DNA from: Promethearchaeia archaeon
GTDB taxonomy: Archaea > Asgardarchaeota > Lokiarchaeia > Sigyniarchaeales > SOKP01
Assembly: GCA_029856125.1 (NCBI GenBank)
Contig: JAHQWJ010000038.1
Coordinates: forward strand, 1-44,980
Length of the DNA stretch: 44,980 bases
Direction of reading: 5' to 3'
In this document: positions 17,900 to 28,192 of the stretch, piece by piece
How positions within the stretch are numbered: position 1 is the stretch's first letter
Layout: each line of letters opens with the position of its first letter
The notes under the pieces: generated by a model
Databases searched by the model: none
What the model was told of the DNA's origin: nothing
Seen by the model: only the letters and a program-made list of their open reading frames with translations
Program-made: the position numbers and the translations under genes

Positions 17900-20800
17900 C
17901 TACAAATCATTTATTCTTTTTCTTCTCTCTTCTCGTCTTTTAGCAATTTTAGCTCTAAGATCCTCTTCGTCTAATTTAGGAGAAACTTTTTTCACTTCTG
18001 GTTCTGGAGTCTTTTTAATGTCTAATTCTCTCTTATAAATGTTTATCTTATCTTCAATTTCAAGGATGTATCTTTTTCCTATCTTCGTTTCAGTTAAGTT
18101 AAATAAAGCTTCGTTTAATTCTGTTATAGCTTTCATAAATAAATTATTTGACAATGAGATTTGAGCTTTATCTAACGCCTGATATGCTAACCTAAATTTA
18201 TCGAAGTTCTCATCTCTATCGAGATCAGCCTTAGTGATAATTGGAACCTGACTAGCGTTTTCCAACACTTCGATTTGCTTATTCATTTCTTTGATCATTT
18301 TATCTTGATCTGTATTTTCTATTTTCTCGATGACTTTCCTTAGTGCTAATATTCCCTCGTTGTATTTTAAATTTTTAATAATCTGATTAGCTTTGTCACG
18401 TTCTTTTTGGATTAATTTTTCCCTCTGTTTCTTCTTTTCCTCTTTTCTTATGTGATCAAGTTCTTTTTGATTTTCTTCGGCTTCCTTTAACAACTCTTCA
18501 AGCTCTTTTTTCTCTTCTACTTTCTTCTGCTGGTATGCTTTTAGCTTTTCTGTTTGTTTCATTTCTTTTTTGAGCGTAATCATAAGATCGTTATTTATCC
18601 GGCTAACCTCATGCTCCCATCCAATCTTTTTGAACAAGTCTCGTCCCATTATATATTTCTCATAGGCTTCTTCGAACCTTTTATCGTCTTTTAATTTAGT
18701 TCCTGCTTCTAACAGCAAATAAGCTTTATCAGAAATTTCTTTCTCTCTTTCCTTTTCCTCTTGAATAGCCAATAGTTCTCGTCTTCTCTGTTCTTGCTGT
18801 AGATCGTGTAAATCTTTAGCTTTCGTAATTTGTTCTTCAAGCTGAGCTTCATTTCTAATTTTTTCAAGTTTCTTCTGGGCTAGTAATTTTTCCTCACGTT
18901 CAAGTCTTTGCTTTTTCAGATTTATGGCGTTAATGGACTCTTTAGTCATTTTACTGCCTTCTTGCCAATTTATTTCATCAAATATTTGTTGACTTTCTTT
19001 GTAAAACTTAATAGCTTTGTCAAAATTGTTTTGTTTCAACTCTCTTTTAGCGAGGTCCATAAAATTAAAAGCTCGTTCTTTTTTAGATTCATATTTCGCT
19101 GCTCTTTTTCTTTTTTCTTCAAGTTCCTTTATTCTTAACTGTGAGAGTTCTTCTTTAACCTTTTGTGCCTCTTGTACTTCTTTTTCAAAGTGTTTAATTT
19201 CTTCTTCTTGTTTAGCGGCCCGTTCTAATTCTGAAGCTCTTAATCGCTTAACTTCATCAAGTTTTTTTTGATAATAATTAATTGAGTTTACTAATTGATC
19301 TGCTTGTTCAACCCAGCCAATTTTTTCAAAATCGAGTTTTGCAGTTTTGTATATCTGGATAATTTCTTTGTATGGAGATTCAGCTTTTAAAATTCCTTCC
19401 TTCTTCTTAATTTCGTAGTCTTTAGCCATCTTCTCAGCATGAGTTAACCTATTAAAAATAACTTCAGATTCTTTAGATTTTACTTCTTTTAATTTCTTTA
19501 ATTCATCAATTCGCTTTTCTTGAATGAGGTGGTCATCTTTAGATACCAGAATAGGTGTAGTTTTAGATTCTTCTATTTTTTGTAATTCAAAAGCTCGTAG
19601 GTTATCATCTTTTAGTTTTTTGCTTTCGTAAAAACTTATTGTATTGCTCAATTTTATTGCTTCTTCGCTCCATCCAATTTTCTGTAGCAATTTTCTTGCC
19701 GTTACATACATATTGATTACTTCTTCGTATGGGCTCTGATAGGAAAGAATATCCCTTTTAAGATTTACTTCATAATTTCTAACTGCTTTTTCAGCTTTGT
19801 CAATTAGGTTCATGGCTTGTGTCATAATTTCATCAGTTTCTCTATTTTTACTATCAAGAGCTTCTAGTTCTACTAATTTCAGTTGTTTTATTTCAGTGGG
19901 TGCTTTGAGAGATTCTTCAAATTTTTGCTGTTTTTTGACTTTTTGAATCTCTAATTTGCGCAATCGTTCATCTTTTTGATTCTTCTCGTGATACAAAGTA
20001 ATTTGATTTGAATATATCTCTGCCTCGTCTTTCCAACCTTTAGCATATGCTTTTTTTCTTAAATTTTTATAAATCTCAGCAATTTTTAAATATGGACATT
20101 TTTTATCAAATTGTCCATTCATAATTGCAAGTTCGTATTCTCGAGTTTCTTTTTCAGCATTATTTACTATTTCATCTATTTCTTGTTCGAATAATTGTTC
20201 CTCCTGTTTTTGCTTAGCTAATTCTTCAATTTTTCTTAATTTTTTTTCGTCGTATACAGTTGGTTCCTTTATTGACTGAGCTTTATGATAATCTTCAAAT
20301 ATTTTTTGATCTTGATTTTTCTTAGCTTCAATTTCTCTTATTTTGATCTCCCTCTCAGCTAATTCAGTATACTTCCTAATCTGGCTTGAATATATGGCTG
20401 CATCGTCTTTCCATCCTTTTTCTAGCGCTTTATCTCTAGTGTCAGTATAAATTTTAAGGATTTCGGGATACTTTGAAACAATATTCAAATTTCCCATTTT
20501 AACAGCCTTTTTAAACGCTACTTCATATTCCCGCGCCATTTTATCTGCCAATTTTACAGATTCAGTAAGATTTTCTTTAATTTTCTCAATTTCTATCTCT
20601 TTTCTCTTCTGTTCTTTTAACATTTTTAGTTTTTCGGGTTCAATTTCGGTAACCGCTGGTCCTCTTTTGGTTTTTAAGCCTTCATCGAAAAATTTTTGTT
20701 TTTGAACTTTTTGAGCTTCCATTTGGCGTAATTTCTTATCTTTCTCCCATTTTTCTTGATAAATCTTAATCTGGTTAGTGTAAATTGAGACTTGGTCTTT

Positions 20801-22012
20801 CCATCCTCTTTCCTTTGCTTTATCCCTCACTTCCTCGTAAATCTTTATTACGCGAGGATAAGCACACTCTTCAACTATTCTTCCTTGGTTAATGGCTTTT
20901 TTTAGATTTAGTTCGTATTCTCTCACTAGCTTTTCTGCGTAATCTATCATATCGGTTAGGCTGTTTTGAAAAATTTCCTCTTCCTGTTTTCTCTCAATTT
21001 GTTCTCGTATTTTAGCTGCTTGAGCTTTTTGCTTTAGATTTTCTTCCATGGTTGAGCGTTCAATTAATTGAGCTTTTTGCTTTTTTTTGTCTTCAAGTTC
21101 GTGTTCTTCCCTTGCCCGGATTTGTTGACGTTCCAGCATATATTTTTCTTTATCTCTTTCCACTTGCTCTTTGATATTTTCGATTTTTTTTACTTCATTT
21201 AGCCAATTTATTTCTTTGAATAACGAAATACTTTGTTCAAATAAGCCTAATGCTTCATCAAATTGGCGTATCTTTCTCATTTCTGTAGCTTTTCCAATTA
21301 GTTCATATGCTTGGTTAGACAATTCATTCTCTTTCCTTTTCGCATCCTGATAAGCTTTTATTCTTTTTGCTTTTAACTCTAATTCAGGTGTGGAATTTTC
21401 AGTAGCTTGAATGCCTCCATTATCCTCTTCAATAGGCGAAGCTTTTTGCTTTCTTAAGTAGTCTGCTTTCCTATTGTAGCAATCTTCAATCAATTCATTT
21501 ATTTTTTCTATTTCTAACCTTTTATTTAATTTTTTTAGAATGCCAATGGCATCATCATAAGTATCAAGGGCTTGATCAAAGTTTCTGTTGTTAACAAACT
21601 CTATCGCTTCAACTATAAGAGCATCTGCTTTGTCATACAAATTTTCCTCATCTTGCTCAGATATTATCTCTCCTTGGATGTTTTCAAATACCTCTTCAGT
21701 CTCTAATTCGCGTTTTTTAAAGTTTTCTTCTCTTAATAAATAAATCTCTGAAATTTTCCCATTTAGAGCCTCGACCTCTGAAACTTTATTAATTTGAGTA
21801 TACAAACCAATTGCTTGACGCAAAATTTCGATACTGTCGTCATAGAATTGCGAATCTAATAACGATAACGCATGTTTAACTAGTTCTAACGCCTCAGAAG
21901 CTATTTCATTCTCAATATCCCCCATATCTGAGAAGAATGCTTCTTTTGTCGGATCTGGATCGTTTTCATTAAAATCTAGATTATCATCCCGTTCTCCATC
22001 ACGATTTACCAT
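17900..22012 (-). CDS. giant helical-repeat and coiled-coil protein (TPR-like)
   Basis: A 1370-residue soluble protein, extremely rich in Lys and Glu. The N-terminal part has three TPR-like hairpins (about 38-91, 127-180, 232-290). Five longer modules follow (about 352-420, 482-550, 611-676, 730-796, 853-916). Each reads roughly AEK..REYE...KKA, a Tyr-Pro or Ser-Pro-Tyr turn, then KIY..R.KA...GWKDEA.IYSNQI..Y, with an invariant Gly-Trp in every module; charged coiled coils separate them. Four more short TPR-like hairpins (about 985-1035, 1094-1150, 1204-1250, 1283-1330) precede an acidic/basic tail. No membrane segment or catalytic motif. This looks like a long scaffold or cytoskeleton-like protein. 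It has its own promoter region. Confidence 0.7.
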   Translation of the reverse strand: MVNRDGERDDNLDFNENDPDPTKEAFFSDMGDIENEIASEALELVKHALSLLDSQFYDDSIEILRQAIGLYTQINKVSEVEALNGKISEIYLLREENFKKRELETEEVFENIQGEIISEQDEENLYDKADALIVEAIEFVNNRNFDQALDTYDDAIGILKKLNKRLEIEKINELIEDCYNRKADYLRKQKASPIEEDNGGIQATENSTPELELKAKRIKAYQDAKRKENELSNQAYELIGKATEMRKIRQFDEALGLFEQSISLFKEINWLNEVKKIENIKEQVERDKEKYMLERQQIRAREEHELEDKKKQKAQLIERSTMEENLKQKAQAAKIREQIERKQEEEIFQNSLTDMIDYAEKLVREYELNLKKAINQGRIVEECAYPRVIKIYEEVRDKAKERGWKDQVSIYTNQIKIYQEKWEKDKKLRQMEAQKVQKQKFFDEGLKTKRGPAVTEIEPEKLKMLKEQKRKEIEIEKIKENLTESVKLADKMAREYEVAFKKAVKMGNLNIVSKYPEILKIYTDTRDKALEKGWKDDAAIYSSQIRKYTELAEREIKIREIEAKKNQDQKIFEDYHKAQSIKEPTVYDEKKLRKIEELAKQKQEEQLFEQEIDEIVNNAEKETREYELAIMNGQFDKKCPYLKIAEIYKNLRKKAYAKGWKDEAEIYSNQITLYHEKNQKDERLRKLEIQKVKKQQKFEESLKAPTEIKQLKLVELEALDSKNRETDEIMTQAMNLIDKAEKAVRNYEVNLKRDILSYQSPYEEVINMYVTARKLLQKIGWSEEAIKLSNTISFYESKKLKDDNLRAFELQKIEESKTTPILVSKDDHLIQEKRIDELKKLKEVKSKESEVIFNRLTHAEKMAKDYEIKKKEGILKAESPYKEIIQIYKTAKLDFEKIGWVEQADQLVNSINYYQKKLDEVKRLRASELERAAKQEEEIKHFEKEVQEAQKVKEELSQLRIKELEEKRKRAAKYESKKERAFNFMDLAKRELKQNNFDKAIKFYKESQQIFDEINWQEGSKMTKESINAINLKKQRLEREEKLLAQKKLEKIRNEAQLEEQITKAKDLHDLQQEQRRRELLAIQEEKEREKEISDKAYLLLEAGTKLKDDKRFEEAYEKYIMGRDLFKKIGWEHEVSRINNDLMITLKKEMKQTEKLKAYQQKKVEEKKELEELLKEAEENQKELDHIRKEEKKKQREKLIQKERDKANQIIKNLKYNEGILALRKVIEKIENTDQDKMIKEMNKQIEVLENASQVPIITKADLDRDENFDKFRLAYQALDKAQISLSNNLFMKAITELNEALFNLTETKIGKRYILEIEDKINIYKRELDIKKTPEPEVKKVSPKLDEEDLRAKIAKRREERRKRINDL

Positions 22013-22159
22013 ATTTCATCAACCTTAAGAAAATCCTTTTTTTTCAAAATTCAAAAAATAAATTTTTTTAAATTAAATAAAACATTTAACGATCAATTTT
22101 AATAACATTTATGAACAAAAACAACTCTCTAAAACCATACTTGGATTGACTAATGCTTT

Positions 22160-22555
22160 TCAAAGTTCAATCTTACCAAGAGTTTTATTTAAATAATCGT
22201 CGCAGACTTTTTCTCCCTCTACTGTTAAAGTCCACCCATTTGAATCCTTTTTAACCAAACGCAGATCTTCTGAACTTCTCAAAATCTCATGAACTTCTTC
22301 TTCAATTTTTTGTATGTTGAAATCAATTCTTAAACTAAAAATAATTTCATCCAAAGGAACTGGACGCCCAAGTTCATCCTCCATCACTCCCAGAGCTGCA
22401 ATTATTTGTTGTTGTTCTCCTATCGCACCCTCCATTTTCATCGATTGCTCGTCAAGTAACCAAGGAAACTTGTCTAACATCTTCTTAATTCCCTTTTCAT
22501 TACCACTTGCGAACATTTCGTTAAATTCTTCACGTATTTTTTTCTTGTTAACCAT
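22160..22555 (-). CDS. small protein with C-terminal winged-helix-like domain
   Basis: A 131-residue protein. The N-terminus is helical (KIREEFNEMFASGNEKGIKKM); from about residue 45 an all-helical segment (QQQIIAALGVMEDELGRPVP) leads into what looks like a winged helix ending in LRLVKKDSNGWTLTVEGEKVC, a hairpin typical of wHTH wings. Such proteins are often DNA-binding regulators in archaea. It is 147 bases upstream of the giant repeat gene on the same strand, so co-transcription is possible, and divergent from the UPF0182-like gene. Function unknown. Confidence 0.55.
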   Translation of the reverse strand: MVNKKKIREEFNEMFASGNEKGIKKMLDKFPWLLDEQSMKMEGAIGEQQQIIAALGVMEDELGRPVPLDEIIFSLRIDFNIQKIEEEVHEILRSSEDLRLVKKDSNGWTLTVEGEKVCDDYLNKTLGKIEL

Positions 22556-22689
22556 GAAAGCACCTTTATTTCTAAAAAGAAAATCCTTTATATAAGTGAT
22601 TATCTTTTATATTAAAGCATTATATAATCTAAAAAAAAATTTATCTTTTTAATCTTAAGTATAAAAAAGCAAACTGATGATTTTAGTAT

Positions 22690-25600
22690 ATGGCAAAAAA
22701 ATCTTGTGATAAACATAAAAAATTTAACTATTATTGTGAAGATTGTCAAGCAATAAATCAATTTACTGAGAAACGATTCAAATACAGCCGTTTTAAAGGT
22801 AAAGTGAGTCACCGAAAATTAATTCTCATTATAATTGTAATTGTTGCTATTGTTATTGCGTTAGTAGTGTTCTGGTTGTGGCCTGCATGGTTTGCGGATA
22901 TACGCCTTAATGCACAATTATATAACAATAAAGCAGGTGGATTAGATTACTTTAATTTCTTTTTCCTAAACTTTTGGTCAACGAATTTCTTATTTAACAA
23001 AACTGCCTTAATCGGAGCTTTTCTAGGAAGCGCAATAATGAGTCTACCTCCTGAGAGAAACCTACTAACACTAATAGGGACAAAATTACGATTTGGAAAA
23101 CCAACTAGATGGAAATCTTTACTATTCTGGTGGACAATCGGATTTGTAATGTTCTATTTTTTGGGTTTACTCCTAAACCTTAATAGTGGAGGTTTTTCCT
23201 GGACAATTTATTTAATTGAAAATGGAGAAATAGTTTTATCGCCCACTCTAATCTTTGATGCATTCAACATAATCTTCAACCAAAACAGCATAGATTTTGT
23301 AACGATTTACATCTACTCTAACTTACTTGTGCCAATAATAACCTTTACAATGGGCGTTATCATATTACGATTAATTCTTAATATTGTAAAGTACGTATAT
23401 CTAAGAAGAAACGATTATTTAGTAATGGGAAATGTTCTAGTTATTATCGGCTTAGTATGTGGATTAGTGTTCGTATATCTTCCTACGCTTTCTTTGGATG
23501 GTGTAAATGTGATTCAAATCCTTTCGCTCATTTTCGGATTTTTCTCGGTTACCGCTTTAGGTGTCATTATTTTTGCATATGGAAAAATGCAATATAAAAA
23601 AGATTCTAAGAACTACAGATTTGTGCCGTATTCTCAAAAAAAGCTGATCCTTGTTATGGCAATTGTAGTCGTCTTTACAATCTCACCATTGATATTCAGT
23701 ATTGGACCGTTGTTAAACTTAAATAACACAGCTGTGTGGACAGAACAACAATGGACAAAAAAATATAAAAGAGAAGTTGAATGGACGAGACTTGCTGCGG
23801 GATTAGATATGTTCGAGGAACGACCAATTGTAAACTTTACGGAGTCATCCACAACTTCAGATGCTTTAATGGTCTCTCAGGTTAGACAATTTGATCAAAA
23901 TTTCGCTGTCCAATACCTTGCAGCTTCGATAGGTTCCACTTTTGAAGGGCTCGCTGATTCTGACATCATTTATATTAATAATAAAGAATACTGGGTTGCA
24001 CCAAAAACGGTTAGATTTTCTGAAATTGCTGGTGACGCTGTCCAGACTAATACAGAATTGTACGATCATGTGGAAGGATTTCTAGCTATGGATACTTTCA
24101 CTGGTGATTTAGTGAATGTAACACTAACATTCAATATTTCTGAGAATTACCCAATATTTTTTGGGGAAAGTGAAAGTGAAAGGTATCTTGAACAGACATT
24201 AGGATTCTTCGAAGAAGGATCACTGGGAGCGTACGATTCTGACATATTACTTAATACAGAATGGTCAAACCAAATTCCTAATAACGAATTTCAATATGAA
24301 GGCGCTCCGGATGGGACCTTAACTGGCATAGAAGGCTTTTGGAAAACATTAAATATCGGATTGTTCGCATACGCATTTGAGACTGAACATCAATACCTAA
24401 TTAATAGAAATGTGAGATCTAGAGTAAGCAATATCCTTCTTCCTCAATTAAGAATTGATAACGATCCATATCTAGTTTTTGATTTTGATCAGGGCAAAAT
24501 GTATTACGCTGTTTCGATATATACTTACATAACTGTTGGTTCCTATGCTCAATCTCCAATATTAAGGTTCTTAGGAATCAGCTTGGTTGATGTGTTAAGC
24601 GGAGAAATGTCTTTCTATGAAAATCCAACTTTAGACACTTCAAATGATCCAACATATCCTCTCTGGAAGATATATATCGATCAATATAATTGGCAAGCTA
24701 CTCCCTCTTGGCTAGAAGAACAATTACGATATCCTGAAGACTTGTTTGAATTACAACTCGAAGCAAATTATATTTATCATGTGCAAAATTCAGTATCTTG
24801 GAGAAGAGCAGACGATTTCCACGAAAGACCTGAGGACGGTGATTTATTCTACATCGAATCTGATTTAGGAGATGGAATTGAATACGTTGGTTTAGATTTA
24901 GTTGAATACAAAGGTCTAACAGCCACTCTTTTAGCTGGAATGTACGTGATAAGGCATGGCACTCATTTTGGTGAAGCTATTTTTTACTATACCAGGGATT
25001 CTGGGGAAAGTCTTATTGGCCCAACAACTGCCAGAGAAACATACAGTTCTGAGGCAACTCAAGAAATTTCCTTGATTTCTGGAGCTCGTAATGGAAATAC
25101 ATTGCTCTATCCAATTGGTGGTTCTATTTATTATTATATCCCTACATATAGCACCGCAGGTAGTCTACAACAATTAAAACTCGCTGGATTCGTTGAGGCT
25201 TTTAGTCGCGAGGTTGGATATGGAGATAACGCTCAAGAGGCTTATGTTAACTTAAACCTGACAGGAATTGAAACGCCGTCTAATCTATCTCTATCCTATA
25301 ATTTTGAGATGGATTCTTCGATGAATCATCCCGAAGACCCGGCTAATTTTGTAATAAATATACAGAATTTAGATACGAATTTTTCTGCTCCGGGTTTGAA
25401 TGTATCAGTAGACCTTTCTATCTATACATCTACAGATTTAAATGTTAGTTACAGTCTAATTTTACCACCGCCATATCTCTTAACGCTCCAAAATACAACT
25501 TATATAGACGGAACTAATACGAGAACTAATTTCACAATCATCGACACAACTTTCTATTTTGGAGAAGGATTGGTTCTGAATGGATTTCTGAATACTACAA

Positions 25601-25692
25601 AGGGAAATGTGATAATTTTCTATAGATGGAATTTAATTGTAAACGGTGTAATGATCTACGAATCTCCGGAAAATCTAATACTAGTATTTTAA
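22690..25692 (+). CDS. UPF0182-like membrane protein with N-terminal zinc finger
   Basis: A 1000-residue protein. Residues C6, H9, C16 and C19 form a B-box-like zinc site on the cytosolic N-terminus, followed by a membrane helix at 43-66 and about six more up to residue 335. The large remainder is extracytoplasmic and carries UPF0182 hallmarks: a TRLAAGLD segment, a hydrated-strand region with WVAP, IFFGESESE, and RSRVSNILLPQLRIDNDPY followed by a Tyr-rich stretch (YTYITVGSYAQ). UPF0182 proteins are widespread large membrane proteins of unknown function. The added zinc finger suggests a protein-binding cytosolic tail. Single-gene unit, divergent from the 131-residue gene. Confidence 0.75.
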   Translation: MAKKSCDKHKKFNYYCEDCQAINQFTEKRFKYSRFKGKVSHRKLILIIIVIVAIVIALVVFWLWPAWFADIRLNAQLYNNKAGGLDYFNFFFLNFWSTNFLFNKTALIGAFLGSAIMSLPPERNLLTLIGTKLRFGKPTRWKSLLFWWTIGFVMFYFLGLLLNLNSGGFSWTIYLIENGEIVLSPTLIFDAFNIIFNQNSIDFVTIYIYSNLLVPIITFTMGVIILRLILNIVKYVYLRRNDYLVMGNVLVIIGLVCGLVFVYLPTLSLDGVNVIQILSLIFGFFSVTALGVIIFAYGKMQYKKDSKNYRFVPYSQKKLILVMAIVVVFTISPLIFSIGPLLNLNNTAVWTEQQWTKKYKREVEWTRLAAGLDMFEERPIVNFTESSTTSDALMVSQVRQFDQNFAVQYLAASIGSTFEGLADSDIIYINNKEYWVAPKTVRFSEIAGDAVQTNTELYDHVEGFLAMDTFTGDLVNVTLTFNISENYPIFFGESESERYLEQTLGFFEEGSLGAYDSDILLNTEWSNQIPNNEFQYEGAPDGTLTGIEGFWKTLNIGLFAYAFETEHQYLINRNVRSRVSNILLPQLRIDNDPYLVFDFDQGKMYYAVSIYTYITVGSYAQSPILRFLGISLVDVLSGEMSFYENPTLDTSNDPTYPLWKIYIDQYNWQATPSWLEEQLRYPEDLFELQLEANYIYHVQNSVSWRRADDFHERPEDGDLFYIESDLGDGIEYVGLDLVEYKGLTATLLAGMYVIRHGTHFGEAIFYYTRDSGESLIGPTTARETYSSEATQEISLISGARNGNTLLYPIGGSIYYYIPTYSTAGSLQQLKLAGFVEAFSREVGYGDNAQEAYVNLNLTGIETPSNLSLSYNFEMDSSMNHPEDPANFVINIQNLDTNFSAPGLNVSVDLSIYTSTDLNVSYSLILPPPYLLTLQNTTYIDGTNTRTNFTIIDTTFYFGEGLVLNGFLNTTKGNVIIFYRWNLIVNGVMIYESPENLILVF

Positions 25693-25696
25693 TACC

Positions 25697-25716
25697 TTTT
25701 TTTTTTATCTTTTTTT
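25697..25716 (+). terminator. double T-tract terminator
   Basis: Two T runs (ten and seven) separated by ATC begin 5 bases after the UPF0182-like stop. The rest of the gap to 25978 is featureless AT-rich DNA. Confidence 0.55.
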
Positions 25717-25978
25717 ATGATTTGAAATCGAGTTTTATATTAAAAATTTGTTTTTCCTTATTTCAATCTTGAAGTTAATTGACTATTAATCCAATCTTTT
25801 AAAATCCTTAAATTAAAGAATAACAATATAAAAATATTAAATTTAACATCGACCTAAAATTTCTTTTATAGGAAATAATAAATAGCTTTTTCAAGTTGAA
25901 AATGATAATTTCATAATTTAACCCAATCGATGTTGAATATTATAGTAAAAAAAGGATTAAAGAAGATAAACCAAAAAA

Positions 25979-27144
25979 CTATTTTTTGTGATTCAAAATA
26001 ATTATGATTTGATTAATATCTTTAACTTGTTGCCCATCAGAATTATCAGAAGCATTTTTTAATAGCCAAATGAAATCTTCTTTATTTTGAGCATAAAGTT
26101 CATCTCTTTCAAAAATTTTTTTAAGAAAATTCTCATCAATAAATTTAATTACATTAAGGAGTATTCTTGGAAGATATTTGAAGATCATTCCTCTATAGTA
26201 GTTATGCTCATCAAGAATTTCCCCGAATATTATCTTTCCAAAATTTTCTAGAAAGTTAATTTTAGAATTCTTAGTAAGCTCAATTAAGTCCTTTTGATTA
26301 AAGTATTCAAGCCATCGAAATTTAAATATCATATTTAGACTATCAATTGTTCCATCTTCCAAGATGTGAATTACTTTATCTTTCAAGTTTTTCGTTATGT
26401 AATCTCCTAACTGATAAATGTATTCTTCACATAATTCAAAATTTTCATAAATGCCTTCTTTTTCATGAATAATATAGATTTTTATAAGAGTTTCAAATAG
26501 ATTCGATTTTGGAGAATTTAACAAATCCCTTAAAAATTTGATACAATAAATTTTAATAAATTCAATGAAACGATATAACTTATTTCAGATTCATCGTTTT
26601 TTTCTAATTCATTTAAGATTTTCATTATTAAATCTTGATATTTAAAAAAACGGCCACTTTTAAAAAAAATGTCAGATGAGAATCTATAATTATACCATTC
26701 GTAGAAATGAATTAATGCTCCCAAACTATCATAGTAGATATACATGGTATTTAATAAATCTTCAATAAAGTTTAATTTGGGATTGTCCAATAAAAATATC
26801 GATTCTTTTTCCCATAAATTGCTCCACAAAATTGATTCAAAACAGTCGTAAGTTTAATTGTCAATAAAATATTCTTCAAGAGCAGATTCTATGGAGTTGG
26901 GTTGGTATATCTTAATTAAATTAAATACATTTTGATATTGAGTAGTTTTAATCGAACCTCCAGAAGTATATGGACAATCACATAATTCTTCTAGTGCTAA
27001 TAAACTAATGTCAAAATTTGGATTACTTAATAGCGATTTTAATTGCTCTTCATTAATATTTTTTAAAAAACCCCTATCTATCATATCTTCCAGGTCATTT
27101 TCACTACAATTCATCAAAACATTTAATAAATCCTCATCGGTCAT
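25979..27144 (-). pseudogene. decayed helical-repeat protein gene (in-frame stop and frameshift)
   Basis: One gene of about 388 codons split into three pieces. The piece from 27144 ends in a TAA at 26854-26856, but the same frame continues as plausible protein (TYDCFESILWSNLWEKES) to 26530. A second piece in another frame is open from about 26584 to 25979, so a frameshift lies between 26533 and 26584. The two fragments share a repeat-like motif (LLDNPKLNFIEDLL; LLNSPKSNLFETL), consistent with one helical solenoid-type protein of unknown function. The region has lower GC than neighbours. Sequencing error is an alternative cause, though two independent lesions make decay more likely. Confidence 0.65.
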
Positions 27145-27377
27145 TATGGTCTGCAGGTGGGCAAATGTCTAATTTAATTGTTTTTATTATTAGGTACCTA
27201 AAGAACAACTAATTTAAAATTAATGTAAAAAAGAGAAACAGATTTTTTAGAGATCATCTTTATTGTTGAAGATTATAATGTTAATAATAAATAAATCCTA
27301 AATACTTTAAGTGTATAGTCCTATTTTTTTTTATTTAGTTCCAAAAAAAGAAGTTCAATCCTTTCAATTTTATTTTT

Positions 27378-28112
27378 TTAAGCTTTTGGTTCTTCCTTTA
27401 TGACGGTCAAGAATTTCTCTACTTCGTCTTTTGAGCACATGTGGAATTTCTTATCTTCGGACTTTATATAAGCAAACCTTATGTTTTCTTTGGTTGGCGT
27501 CTCATTAATAGATTCTTTAAGCGCATTCAAAGTAAATTTTACTGTCTCGTCAAACATCATGTTTTCGTTGTAATTTTCTTTCAAGTAGTCTCTCGCTGTA
27601 GCTTCTCCACTACCTAAAGCGTAAGCTTTAAACGATCGATAAATTCCACTTGGAGATGTCGTGTAAATCTGAGGTCCTGCGGGATCAATCGCGATAAAGA
27701 ATAGAGCACATCCGAAAGGTCTTATACCTCCAAACTGTGTGTACTGCTGTTTAATATCAGCCAAAGTTTTAACCAACATGTTTAATCTGACAGGTTCATC
27801 GTAAGTTAAACGAAAAGATTGAGCTTGAACTCGCGCTAAATTAATTAAAGTTCTTGAATCTGCGTGCAATCCAGAAATAGCTACACCAATATGCTCATCC
27901 ACTTGAAACAATTTGTCAATTGAGTCTGCATCAATTAACTTCGAAGGGATTTTAATTTGAGCTGCTAAGCAAACGCAATCTTTTGATTTTACCGCTACTG
28001 CTAAAGTACCTCGTCTTACAGCTTCTAAGGCATACTCTACTTGAAATAAACGCCCTTCTGGGCTGAAAACCGTTAATGCACGATCGTAAGTGCGACCTCC
28101 TCCACCAAACAT
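27378..28112 (-). CDS. psmA: proteasome alpha subunit
   Basis: A 244-residue structural subunit of the 20S proteasome outer ring; it gates entry and docks the activating ATPase. The alpha-type N-terminal signature YDRALTVFSPEGRLFQVEYALEAVRRGT is unmistakable (shown in parts: YDRALTVFSPEGR at 9-21, LFQVEYALEAVRRGT at 22-36). The conserved RPFGCALFF and GSGEATARDYL segments follow. It has no N-terminal catalytic Thr, as expected for alpha. No beta subunit is in the window. The small GTPase gene lies 80 bases upstream on the same strand; whether they share a transcript is uncertain. Confidence 0.96.
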   Translation of the reverse strand: MFGGGGRTYDRALTVFSPEGRLFQVEYALEAVRRGTLAVAVKSKDCVCLAAQIKIPSKLIDADSIDKLFQVDEHIGVAISGLHADSRTLINLARVQAQSFRLTYDEPVRLNMLVKTLADIKQQYTQFGGIRPFGCALFFIAIDPAGPQIYTTSPSGIYRSFKAYALGSGEATARDYLKENYNENMMFDETVKFTLNALKESINETPTKENIRFAYIKSEDKKFHMCSKDEVEKFLTVIKEEPKA

Positions 28113-28192
28113 AATTTTAACCAGATTTTATTTGATATTTGTACTTAAAAAATTAAATAAGCAATTTTAATTTATTGTTTATACCTTAAAAA

